The notes under the pieces: model-generated
The model's input: only the letters and a program-made list of their open reading frames with translations
Databases searched by the model: none
Told to the model about the DNA's origin: nothing
Assembly (NCBI GenBank): GCA_021613375.1
Contig: JAJQXZ010000028.1
Span: 404,501 to 468,500 of the forward strand
DNA length: 64,000 nt
Direction: 5' to 3'
Source: Megaleporinus macrocephalus
Lineage: Eukaryota; Chordata; Actinopteri; Characiformes; Anostomidae
Shown: positions 41,401-47,714 of the stretch, one piece after another
Layout: the number at the start of each line of letters is the position of its first letter
Position numbering within the stretch: position 1 is the stretch's first letter
Position numbers and translations under genes: made by a program

Positions 41401-42125
41401 AGTGTATTACAACATATACGTTCATACTGTTCTTATGAGCAGATAGTATTTATAAGCAGCTATACAGGCTCATAACGTCTTATAAATGCATCTATAAAGC
41501 ATGACGTGATGCTAAGCTCTCACATGAAACATGAAGTACAGAAAAGAACAGCCGAATATACAAGAAGGTAGGATAAAAAATGAGGCTGCATGCAAAACTT
41601 TGGGCACCCCTGTTCACATGGTTGCTATTGTTGAGCCTGTCCTTCACTTCTATACATTCTAATGCACGACTACTGTTTACTGAATTGACCATGGGGGTGG
41701 GGGCACAAATAAACAAACAAATACCCAAATATATGTATTAATTACAGGAGATGTATCAACTTGTTTTCACTGAGAAAATCAAACACAACTTATCAGTGCC
41801 CCCAACGTTTTCCATACGACTCCTATATTGTATATTCCACTCTGTACTGTTCTTCACAGGCAAATGCATTCATTCTGATGCGGACTGGATATATATATAT
41901 AAAGATGGATGGATAGATATATATAAAGATGGATAGACAGATAGATACATACATACACAAAGACAATGGTAAAGATAAAGACGGGTCTGCTACAGAAGTT
42001 TGACGGCAGACAGCAGATCCTTGTAAAAGTGCCTGTTTCTTGTCTTACCTGCAGGAAACAGTAACTTCGATCTTGGTGGCAGGGACGCTGCTGTGGAGTG
42101 GATCAAACTCCTCGATTGATGCCAT
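7615..42125 (-). CDS. cpne5: copine (CPNE5/8/9 group), 5' part (6 exons)
   Basis: Copines are calcium-dependent phospholipid-binding proteins with two C2 domains and a vWA-like domain, acting at the inner plasma membrane. Coding joins, minus strand: 42125-42049, 28236-28196, 22463-22417, 9625-9522, 8301-8262, 7691-7615; all GT-AG with matching phases. The 124 encoded codons give the N-terminus M-A-S-I-E-E-F and most of C2[60 protein letters not shown]2B and vWA exons must lie left of base 1. Linkage to cmtr1 and the S-K-H and F-C-T-L-G-E-I motifs favour CPNE5; D-T-F, V-V-L-Y and D-V-Y-N-V-D-S resemble CPNE9. The paralogue call is therefore provisional. Confidence 0.94.
8262..8301 (-). CDS. 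cpne5: copine exon 5: [13 protein letters not shown]
   Basis: 40 bp, acceptor tttgttacag, donor AGCAC/gtaagc. One base completes Val, then [13 protein letters not shown]. This is the third calcium-binding loop; the usual Y-D-V-D-S is Y-N-V-D-S here, so one acidic ligand is replaced by Asn. It was found by looking for the missing phase and is too short for an open-frame scan. Confidence 0.9.
8432..8735 (+). repeat. dispersed fish repeat, CCAT-headed family
   Basis: Runs from ccatccatccatctatcaat through ttgccagtccatcgcatgac, tgtgggaggaaaccggag and ctccacacagaaccacctgg to caacccagatcg. Other copies: 28966-29285 (+), 9788-10080, 10150-10400 and 47100-47345 (-). It lies in the 1.2-kb intron between copine exons 4 and 5. 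Confidence 0.85.
9305..9430. repeat. short MITE copy, TTAAAGGGGAA family
   Basis: Ends with cccctttaaa and ggaattccccttaa and includes cacatgaaaccactctgag, shared with 27030-28051 and 33369-33958. Confidence 0.6.
9522..9625 (-). CDS. cpne5: copine exon 4: [15 protein letters not shown]
   Basis: 104 bp, acceptor tttctgaag, donor GATGT/gtaagt. It encodes [15 protein letters not shown] and [12 protein letters not shown], the copine C2A signature. A 12.8-kb intron precedes it. Confidence 0.97.
9788..10080 (-). repeat. dispersed fish repeat (CCAT-headed family), reverse copy
   Basis: Plus strand reads gtatgggttcaactcccc, ctttctgtgtggagtttg and gccctgtgatggactgcc, the complement of the 8432 family. 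A second, slightly shorter copy follows at 10150-10400, and both are followed by a shared atgaatgaatgtagccac type sequence, so the pair looks like a local tandem duplication. Confidence 0.85.
10150..10400 (-). repeat. second tandem copy of the same repeat
   Basis: Shares ggttcaactccccagccag and gatggactgg with 9788-10080, about 330 bp apart. The flanking cactgatatgttactaattt / cactgatatgtcactaattt sequence is duplicated too, supporting local duplication rather than two insertions. Confidence 0.8.
10401..12699. other. copine intron 3, repeats plus a possible conserved block
   Basis: 10400-11100 is A+T-rich without clear features. 11130-11640 is non-repetitive and GC-richer, a candidate conserved non-coding element. 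11680-11900 is a MITE copy (TGTCCAATGAAAA family). 11990-12380 holds atatcg-type simple sequence ending in caatacacaaccct. Confidence 0.4.
12700..13303. mobile_element. MITE, copy 1 (TIR TGTCTCAAA-CCTAGTGAG)
   Basis: 604 bp with ends gggtctgtctcaaaacctag and the reverse complement of actagggtttgagacacacc. A second copy at 32080-32678 is colinear across its length with high similarity. It has no coding capacity. Confidence 0.85.
13304..15919. other. copine intron 3, mostly unassigned
   Basis: Contains the 54-57-bp minisatellite at 14325-14640 and otherwise no recognised gene or element. The frames at 13347-13619, 13822-14028 and 14673-14882 show no protein motif. Confidence 0.5.
14325..14640. 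repeat. 54-57-bp minisatellite, about 6 units
   Basis: cctgagctgcttctcctcc recurs at 14381, 14435, 14492, 14548 and 14602 (last degenerate), with tcctgatccagtaccag between. The minus strand is open over several units ([13 protein letters not shown]), but the flanks show no gene. Confidence 0.85.
17141..17264 (+). mobile_element. short retroelement 3' tail inserted in the LINE
   Basis: The LINE frame stops matching after E-P-P-S-K, and the next 120 bases end in aatgacaataaagtctcc followed by three ttgaatcc units, the type of 3' repeat tail used by CR1/L2/Rex-like elements. LINE 3' sequence then resumes (tagttcttcttctcc). This is consistent with a nested insertion; clear target duplications were not seen. 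Confidence 0.5.
17553..18084. repeat. 33-bp minisatellite in LINE 3' UTR, about 16 units
   Basis: The unit is actaactctgtctctgta plus ctaacccaaaccaga, with C/T and A/C variants (taacacaaacc, taacctaaacc, tatcctaaacc). Variants are interspersed, suggesting unit-by-unit spread. Units are directly adjacent with no unique spacers. Confidence 0.95.
18961..19603. mobile_element. MITE with TIR GGTGCGTCC-AAATCGCCTACT
   Basis: 643 bp, ends aggtgcgtccaaaatcgcct and the reverse complement of aggcgatttgggacgcaccc. Part of its left half (cagccatttttatgtaggcg) also occurs just upstream at 18640-18700. Non-coding. Confidence 0.75.
19604..20391. other. copine intron 3, candidate conserved block
   Basis: 20050-20300 is non-repetitive, with cctgtaattatagacc and gttattaattacaaagg motifs typical of homeodomain sites. 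It could be an enhancer, but only sequence comparison would tell. Confidence 0.3.
20392..20848 (+). mobile_element. Tc1/mariner-type MITE, copy 1
   Basis: 457 bp, left end tactgggcaaacgttttagg, right end gacttttgaacagta. Internal block tgtctggggcgtccaggaga is shared with 31329-31846 and 44043-44532. The TA-flanked ends suggest a mariner-like origin. Confidence 0.8.
21075..21332 (+). mobile_element. hAT family fragment (same family as 49538-50319)
   Basis: Only the right-hand third is present, sharing gaggaaatctcctctaactg and ending aatacccctg. It lies in copine intron 3. The left part is replaced by unrelated sequence. Confidence 0.7.
21606..21855 (+). mobile_element. MITE copy, TGTCCAATGAAAAACA family
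   Basis: About 250 bp, starting tgtccaatgaaaaacaaaca and ending tctttggacagc. Middle block tttctattggtccattcat is found in all copies. Others: 2742, 8786-8905, 11680-11900, 26040-26180, 49200-49395, 52688-52912 and 61640-61830 (reverse). Confidence 0.75.
21856..22416. other. copine intron 3 next to exon 3
   Basis: No gene or clear repeat seen; the 60-codon plus-strand frame at 21986-22168 has no recognisable motif. Confidence 0.4.
22417..22463 (-). CDS. cpne5: copine exon 3: [16 protein letters not shown]
   Basis: 47 bp, acceptor ttatttccag, donor GAGAG/gtgagt, ending in phase 0. The reading [16 protein letters not shown] continues exactly from exon 2 and into F-G-R-T-E-V of exon 4. Confidence 0.94.
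22464..23194. other. copine intron 2, candidate conserved non-coding block
   Basis: 22540-23140 lacks repeats and is compositionally even, with ggcccggtgattagagccac and ttaattaaacaaggaaaac type motifs. Possible enhancer; not proven. Confidence 0.3.
23203..23689. mobile_element. hAT MITE with perfect 8-bp TSD CAAGTCAG
   Basis: 487 bp with ends TAGGGGTG and CACCCCTA, flanked by CAAGTCAG at 23195-23202 and 23690-23697. A second left end (taggggtgtgccatat) occurs internally at 23512, so the element is a partial internal duplication. Its A+T-rich atatcatga motifs are typical of this kind of fish hAT MITE. Confidence 0.88.
23698..27029. other. copine intron 2: dispersed repeats and a candidate enhancer
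   Basis: 23730-24100 and 24985-25110 carry the gagaatgatccaccacccaa dispersed repeat. 25240-25620 and 25640-25870 are non-repetitive; the latter has gcatttaattgccctgag and gccaaattattaataag, suggestive of a developmental enhancer. 26040-26180 is a MITE copy. No exon was found. Confidence 0.4.
27030..28051. mobile_element. MITE-like element with TTAAAGGGGAA ends
   Basis: Starts ttaaggggaacctccaac, ends gtggaattccccttttaa; inner inverted repeats tcagagtggtttggtgtga and tcacatcaaaccactctga. It carries (TA)n at 27072-27111 and (AAT)n at 27376-27420. Copies at 33369-33958 (full), 35740-36140 (truncated) and 9305-9430 (short). It ends 145 bp from copine exon 2. Confidence 0.75.
28196..28236 (-). 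CDS. cpne5: copine exon 2: [13 protein letters not shown]
   Basis: 41 bp, acceptor ttccatag, donor CCAG/gtaagt. The first base completes Arg and the last base starts a Val codon. It holds the first C2 calcium-binding loop, with acidic residues in L-L-D-V-D and S-K-S-D-P. Intron 1 before it is 13.8 kb. Confidence 0.94.
28966..29285 (+). repeat. dispersed fish repeat (CCAT-headed family)
   Basis: Same family as 8432-8735, complete to the end gagacagtgctgaccactac, where it runs without a break into the 20-bp minisatellite. Confidence 0.88.
29283..30027. repeat. 20-bp minisatellite, about 37 units
   Basis: Unit cactacaccaccatactaac with A/G and A/G variants (ccgtactgac, ccgtactaac) and a few single-base losses. 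The first unit is the 3' terminus of the adjoining dispersed repeat, so the array grew from it. No unique spacers, so it is not a CRISPR. Confidence 0.97.
30028..31328. other. copine intron 1, no gene seen
   Basis: Contains a retroelement-like fragment at 30130-30350 (gaaggaggtacagaagcat, aggctgtcaggctggtaaa), (TA)n at 30420-30441 and unassigned sequence. Confidence 0.4.
31329..31846 (+). mobile_element. Tc1/mariner-type MITE, copy 2
   Basis: 518 bp, ends ttctgtgcaaaggttttag and ggcttttgcacagta; shares aatcaagattgctgctgaag and gatattcatgttactttgta with the other copies. Confidence 0.82.
32080..32678. mobile_element. MITE, copy 2 of the 12700 family
   Basis: 599 bp, starting ggttgtgtctgaaaacctag and ending actagggtttgagacacacc. 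Shares gagctcctacataggcagc and cgtctcagtaatctg with copy 1. It lies in copine intron 1. Confidence 0.85.
32679..33368. other. copine intron 1, dispersed repeats
   Basis: 32930-33060 carries a repeat (caccaagaaggcttcatcta, ttgtaacaatgtaggaacct) also present at 39780-39900. 33185-33368 begins a ~590-bp block repeated at 35573. Confidence 0.5.
33185..33800 (+). repeat. direct repeat unit A (with 35573-36140)
   Basis: Shares cattaaggtaatattttata, aaagaagaaaacatgccaaa, ataagatggtaggttat and gttgctcaagcaaggtgttg (or close variants) with 35573-36140 in the same order. It includes the MITE end at 33369. Confidence 0.8.
34005..35289. other. copine intron 1, unassigned
   Basis: 34340-34880 is GC-richer and non-repetitive; two minus-strand frames (34429-34677, 34691-34882) show no family I can name and lack splice support. 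It could be a retropseudogene of unknown parent. The rest is ordinary intron. Confidence 0.3.
35290..35571 (+). pseudogene. DNA transposon transposase relic, 5' segment
   Basis: Blocks such as agagaattggaaccatccgg, ttttcagtgcacagttt, cttgcacatctctgaagctt and gagcaacatatgctgccatc are characteristic of a fish Tc1/mariner-superfamily transposase. Multiple frameshifts; interrupted at 35571 and resuming at about 37165. Confidence 0.7.
35573..36140 (+). repeat. direct repeat unit B, inserted in a transposase relic
   Basis: Second copy of the 33185-33800 block, separated by about 2.4 kb in the same orientation. Confidence 0.8.
37165..37330 (+). pseudogene. transposase relic, 3' segment
   Basis: Resumes with agcacagtatggctcctta and cctgcctacagtccagacca followed by gaaaacatttggggcatcat, the E-N-I-W-G-I-M-K end of a mariner-type DDE transposase. 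It repeats about 35 bases already present at 35530-35570, so the interruption is bounded by a direct repeat. Confidence 0.7.
37418..37665 (-). pseudogene. Tc1/mariner transposase C-terminal fragment
   Basis: On the minus strand 37645-37520 encodes F-M-E-E-W-K-R-I then [11 protein letters not shown], the well-known C-terminus of a fish mariner transposase, with a frameshift and stop. The plus strand starts with the element end (agtcagtgttcagcttgta, gtatagcagtatagattta). Confidence 0.8.
37666..38909. other. copine intron 1, (AAAT)n and a candidate conserved block
   Basis: (AAAT)n at 38374-38413. 38420-38800 is non-repetitive and GC-rich with gcgccagctgcgtctgtcc; no exon fits. It may be regulatory. 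Confidence 0.35.
38910..39405. repeat. 37-bp minisatellite, about 13 units
   Basis: Unit gtgttacagtttacctgtac plus acaggtaggtgaaggta. Each unit has a near-palindrome acctgtacacaggt. Variants (ctgtaaacag, catgtacac, cacgtacac) are grouped toward the right end. Confidence 0.97.
39406..42048. other. copine intron 1 close to exon 1, repeats
   Basis: 39730-39910 is a dispersed repeat shared with 32930; 40140-40330 another fish repeat (gatctgaagcaagagtgga). 41890-41960 has short ATAT/GATG simple sequence. No exon seen. Confidence 0.45.
42049..42125 (-). CDS. cpne5: copine exon 1 with start codon
   Basis: 77 bp coding, 25 codons plus AG of an Arg codon, donor GCAG/gtaaga. It encodes [20 protein letters not shown] and then V-T-V-S-C-R. 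The upstream frame is open for eleven codons and then hits TAA, so this is the first possible Met. [13 protein letters not shown] is the conserved first strand of the copine C2A domain. Confidence 0.93.
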
Positions 42126-42162
42126 CTGCTCCTCAAGTTTCCTCTCGATCTGTTCCTCTTAT

Positions 42163-42228
42163 CTAAGCCTGGCTCGAGCCGAGTCTCAGCCCCACATTAA
42201 AGCCTGGATGAGAGAGCACTCCCCTCAT
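42163..42228 (-). other. candidate upstream ORF in copine 5' leader
   Basis: A 21-codon ORF runs from ATG at 42228-42226 to TAG at 42165-42163, ending 37 bases before the copine start codon and not overlapping it. Whether it is in the mRNA depends on the transcription start, which cannot be fixed from sequence. If included it could reduce translation of the main frame. Confidence 0.35.
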
Positions 42229-42355
42229 AGCAGAGAGTGAAGGAGCAGAGTGTTCAGCAGAGTCTCCACAGCTCACTGACAGCACGAGGGACTGAGTAAG
42301 CGCGCCTGTGAGTCCACAGCTAGACCCTGCACCCGCTTCTGAATGGAAACACTAA

Positions 42356-42363
42356 CCCCGCCC
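42356..42363 (-). promoter_or_regulatory. GC box near copine promoter
   Basis: On the minus strand this reads GGGCGGGG, an Sp1/KLF-type box about 230 bases upstream of the copine start codon in a locally GC-richer stretch (42126-42370). No TATA box is evident. The promoter assignment is inferred from position. Confidence 0.4.
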
Positions 42364-42380
42364 ACGTCTGCATGAGAGCC

Positions 42381-42424
<44 letters not shown>

Positions 42425-43380
42425 GCAGCAGCAGCAATAACATTAATATTTCTGTGACTACAATAATAACTGCAACAACTGCTAAGCACAATAAAATATA
42501 TAATAATTGGAATTCCACTTCTATTAATAATCATACTAATAATATAAACAACTCTACTACTGTCACTATTATCATTAATAAAAATAACATTAGTAATATA
42601 ACTACTACTACTACTACTAATAATAATAATAATAATAAAATGTATAATAATAGAAATTCCACTACTATTAATAATCTTACTAATAATATAAATGACACTA
42701 CTACCTCCGCTATTATCATTAATATTACTAATATAATTACTACTACTAGTAATAATAATAAAATGTATAATAATTGAAATTTCACTACTATAAATAATCT
42801 TACTAATAATATAAACAACTCTACTACTGCCACTATTATCATTAATAAAAATAACATTAGTAATATAATTACTACTACCACCAATAAAATGAATAATAAT
42901 TAAAAATCCACTACTATTAATAATCTTTCTAATAATATAAACAATGTTACTACCTCCACTATTATCATTAATAACATTACTACTATAATTACTACTACTA
43001 CTACTAATAACAATAATAAAATTTATAATTATTGAAATTCCACTGCTATTAATAATCTTACTAATAATATAAACAACTCTACTACTGCCACTATTATCAT
43101 TAATAAAAATAACATTAGTAATATAATTACTACTACTACCACCAATAAAATAAATAATAATTAAAAATCCACTACTATTAATAATCTTTCTAATAATATA
43201 AACAATATTACTACCTCCGCTATTATCATTAATAACATTACTACTATAATTACTACTACTACTACTAATAACAATAATAAAATTTATAATAATTGGAATC
43301 CCAATACTATTAATATTACTGAAATAATAAAAATATTACTACTACTACTACTACTAATAATAATAATAATAATAATAATG
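42381..43380. repeat. 1-kb TAA/ACT trinucleotide array with higher-order units
   Basis: It starts with perfect (TAA)n at 42381-42424 and then alternates AAT, ACT and ATT triplets to about 43380. Longer units recur, for example ttactaataatataaacaac and attatcattaataa, at roughly 125-bp and 250-bp spacing. It begins about 20 bp beyond the GC box, directly upstream of the copine first exon. The open frames on both strands here are repeat artefacts. Confidence 0.9.
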
Positions 43381-46267
43381 AAACAAAATTGTACTACTAC
43401 TACAAACCATAATCATACTATTCCTGTGACTAATACTATTTTTAATAACAGCAACAATGATTACTCATAACAATAAGGCTGATACGAACAATTATTATAA
43501 AGATGACAATTAAGGGAATGTCAAGTTTAATCAGAAGAACAATACCAATATAACAACAATACTATTATACATACCACAACTACTAATGATAATAGCAACA
43601 ATACTTTAAATATCACTTTTAATATCAATATAGTGAAAGTGCTTCTAATAACACTGCTGTAATTACCGCTACTGTGCGGTTAATGTATGGATATTAATAT
43701 GATGTGTATATATCTTTTTATTAACGCTGTTCTGACCTGTGTTTCTAGAAGCTAAGGCAGATGGGCAGTGTTGTAATGAAGGCTCTTCTAATAGAAGTGT
43801 CTCCACACAATCAGGGGGGGATATACACCCTGCAATTAGCAGCTCTCCACTAATCTCTCAGGACCTGGTTCCCACAGCCAGACTAAGCCTAGGCCTAGAC
43901 TTAATGGGATCTTAATGGTGAACCAATAAATCCATGACCTGGTCCTGCTGGTCAGGGTTACTTCATTTCAATCCCTTTACAGGAAGCGCTGCTGAGCATT
44001 ACTGAGAATATTACTATCATGATATTTTCTAAACATATGCAGTTCTGTGCAGAGGTTTTAGGCACTCTGGGACATTATTATATTTAAAAAGCTATTTTTT
44101 TCCAAACTGGAAACTTTTATTTACTATTATTAAAATATTAAGCAGTATCAATACAGTAAGTAGAGCTTTTACATACATCAGTGTGTTTATTTAACTCTTT
44201 CCAAGCTTCTCCTTCTATAAACAACCCAGTATTATACAGTTCTCATCTAATACCTGCTTTGACTGCTCAGTACTTCATTAAGCTAAATCAAGATTGCTGC
44301 TGAAGGAACTGAACACATTCATACAATGTCTGGGGCGTCCAGGAGAAATCTGGAACTACACTTTGTTCTTCAAACTGGAGCTCAAGATCTGATCTACTTC
44401 TCTCACAATAAGATATTCATGTTACTTTATATTGTATGTATGATTATTTACATCTGTTCTAATCAGATCTGGTGTTCTTACTGATGAACATACAATTACT
44501 ACTCAGAGAAAGGGATTTAAACAATGAGCTTAGGTTTGTAATGTATAGTCTGGTTACTGATATTTAAGGCCAATTATAGTTCTAAAAAGGTTTATCATTG
44601 ATTTTGCACTCATTCGCTATCAATCCAACTGAAACTACAACAATAAAAACAATGTGTCACGCCAGTTACTTTTGAGTTACTTCTGCTTTTACTGGTGCAA
44701 TTTAGTTCCATTTTTAAGCAAATTCTTTAAAAATTCTTTAAACCTACTGAACATCTAAGATCTTCCTTCTTTCAGAGGCTTCATATGCTAAAGTTTGGGG
44801 GGGCTGGATACAACAGTCCTTTCTCCCATATTTCATTAATGCAATAAATAGAAGAAATAAGCAGCTTCCAGTCATGTAGTAAACAATAACCAAGACTACT
44901 GGCCTTTTCCTAAAGCACTAATAATTCACACCAGAGTTTTCACTCAGTCAGGCTTTGAAATAAGTATAACTTCAGCGGTCAGTGTCACTTTTAACTTAAT
45001 AATGCTAAACACAGAGCTAAATCTGTATTTACTGGTGTATTTACTGGTGTATGTCCAATCCTGGAGACTTTTATCAGCAAGGTTTGCTTAAAACCCTTGA
45101 AAAACCAAACCCACAGGCTTTACTGCTGTGTCTCTCTCTGAGTTGTGGTGTTCTGGGCACTCGGTTACTCACATGGGCAAGTGTGAAGAATTAAACTTGC
45201 TGGACTTGTTTGCCTCTAAAATGAAGCCCAGTAAATAAGTGCTGGTTTCTTTAGTCTGTCCATTAAAGGTTGTGGGATGTGGAGTTGAACAGCTTTCCAA
45301 AGATTCCAAAGATTGCAGGTTTTGTTTTTATTCTTTGGAATTTGTGTCACTCTCTGAACGCGACAGCTTTGACATTGAAGGTGTTTACAGATGCTCTTGC
45401 AAACACATCAGTTCCAGCAGGATGTGCGGTACAAACATAGTGTGCTGGGTTTACTGAGCTTGCTGCTGAGCTCGGTGCAGCGGTACTGGTGTGGCGTGCT
45501 GTGCTTCGGCCAAATCCAACCAGCCCTTTGTCCTATTTGACCTACCAGCCTCGCTGGAACCCAGTGAAGATTTCTGAGGCGGGTTGGAACCCGGAGGAAG
45601 CTCAAGTACGCTAGTATTTGAAGTCAGATGTTACGACACAGTGACTGTGAAAAAAGTCTATTCAACACAACTGAATCAGCCAGAGTGGCAAGGCTATTAT
45701 ACAGTTTAACAGGTATAATTAATACACTGTAGAGCCTTTCAGCTCATGCAAGCTTATTTCCTCAAAATTAAGAAGCGTTTCTTAACAGTTTCAAACTCAA
45801 ATAACTCCAACAGTGACTTCCCGAATCGATACGATCCTGATTCACAAGGTCCCAATTCAATTCAATTTCAGACTTGATTCGATTCGATTCAATATCGATT
45901 CATTTAGGGATATTTCAGTTACAATAATATGTTTTGTTTAAATATGAAAAGAGATTTTCAGAGAACTAATGTGGTAAATGTACAAGGAACACTGAACCTA
46001 CCATAAAAACATTAGTGTTTATATGTTTATATACCGTCAGGGTTTCTGAATCCAAACTGTAGCCAGACATCTGCTTTCAAGTTCTGGGGCGCCTTCACTT
46101 GTGCTCCAGCCATGCCTAAATGATGTGCACCCCCAGCCAGATCTCGTTGCACGAAGTGGGCTGGAATGGTAATTTCCAAGGTCGATCTCGGGTTTATACG
46201 AATCGATATCAGATTTTTGAAATGAAGATCGATTTGAATCGAAAAATCGTCTTTTCTGTAACACTTT
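43381..46267. other. intergenic, no gene seen
   Basis: Contains MITE copy 44043-44532; 45830-46250 has cgattcgattc/atcgat simple sequence. Frames at 45239-45457 and 46120-46323 have no motif. Confidence 0.5.
44043..44532 (+). mobile_element. Tc1/mariner-type MITE, copy 3
   Basis: Left end ttctgtgcagaggttttagg is intact; the right end is degraded after aacaatgagcttagg. It lies in the copine-cmtr1 intergenic region. Confidence 0.78.
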
Positions 46268-47007
46268 ACAGACCTACTAGATTTGACACTCCATTGAGTT
46301 TGAAAAGTTTAACTCACTTTTAAAGCAATTACCAGCCAAAAAACAAGAGTAAAACTGAAGCAGAGTGAACGCAGGGCTGCACAGTGGCACAGCTTTACCC
46401 ATATTTGTGATTAAAAACAATCAACTTGGACATAAACATTTATTCAGCTGCATATTATTATTATTATACTATCCTGAAAACTCTTATAAACAAGGTTTGC
46501 TTTAAAACCCTTGAGAATCTTGGAGAGCAGTTACGTTTCATGTAGGAAGACGATGCTGCACGTGGTGTTCATTGTGTATGTTTACATGAGCATTGCGGGA
46601 ACAACGAACCCTGCAAAGTCAAACTAGCCCTTCTCCCACGTTTGGAGGGCCTTTCAGACACTCCAGCTACTTTCCTGCTCGCTGAAGCTAAATAAGGATC
46701 TTTCAGGGAGAACAGTAGCATAACTCCTGCCTGCTGCTTTTCAGCCTCCCTCAAAGATCTTTCTTTAGCTTCAGCCAGCAGGAGAGTAGCTGGAGTGTCT
46801 GAAAGCCCCTCCAAAGGCTAGTTTGACTTCACAGGTTTCACTGTTCCCGCTATGTCCATGTAAACACACGCTAGCGAGGAGCCACTGTGCGGCCCCGCAC
46901 TCACTCTGGCTCTGCTTGACTCTTGTTTTTGACCGGTTAACTCTTTATAAGCAATCAGAGCTTTTCAGCTAAAGAACTCAATGGAGGGCAAACTCTGGTA
47001 GGTCTGT
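46268..47007. mobile_element. foldback element with long inverted arms
   Basis: Left arm pieces 46268-46395 and 46574-46710 pair in order with right arm pieces 46885-47007 and 46746-46870. Shared: ctttcagacactccagctac, gaagtcaaactagcc-type, cacagtggc and acagacctac. The loop is 35 nt (46711-46745). An extra 178 bp (46396-46573) is present only in the left arm. No transposase. Foldback or hairpin MITE class. Confidence 0.85.
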
Positions 47008-47099
47008 TGGAAGGAATTGCTGGAGTATTTAGGAACAGCCAGTGGTCTCAGTCCCTGTTCATCACACCACTGCACGCTCAGGTTAGTACTACTATTTAT

Positions 47100-47345
47100 A
47101 CATAACCATTAACAAACAAGAAGGGTCTGGGTTCGATTCCCCCGGCCAGGCGACTGCGGGAGGTCTCATGTTCTCCCTATATCTGTGTGGGTTTCCTCCA
47201 ACAGCCCGAAGACATGCAAGCTGGAGATAATAAATTGCCCACTAGGTGCGACTGTGTCTACCCTAGGATGGACTGGCAGCCTGTCCATGGTGTTTCCTGC
47301 CTTATGCCAAACAAGCACTGGGATGGGCTCCAGCAGCCAGTGAAA
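47100..47345 (-). repeat. dispersed fish repeat (CCAT-headed family) at minisatellite edge
   Basis: Plus strand: gggttcgattcccccggcca, gtgtgggtttcctccaacag, ggatggactggcagcctgtc. It runs directly into the GGAT/GGCT array. Confidence 0.88.
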
Positions 47346-47361
47346 CCTAGGAAGATGGTTG

Positions 47362-47714
47362 GCTGGATGAATGGATGGCTGGATGGATGGATGGCTGGAT
47401 GGATGGCTGGATGGATGGAAGGCTGGATGGATGGATGGCTGGATGGATGGCTGGATGGCTGGCTGGATGGATGGATGGATGGCTGGATGGATGGATGGCT
47501 GGATGGATGGCTGGATGGATGGCTGGATGGATGGCTGGATGGATGGATGGATGGATGGCTGGATGGATGGATGGATGGATGGATGGATGGATTGATGGCT
47601 GGATTGATGGCTGGGTTGATGGCTGGATGGATGGAAGGCTGGATGGAAGGCTGGATGGATGGAAGGCCGGATGGATGGATGGCCGGATGGATGGATGGCT
47701 GGATGGATGGATGG
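47362..47714. repeat. GGATGGAT/GGCTGGAT tandem array
   Basis: Tetranucleotide GGAT array with regular GGCT variants and GAAGG, ATTG and GCCG interruptions. Open in several frames on both strands, producing false long ORFs (M-D-G-W, H-P-S-I). Confidence 0.97.
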
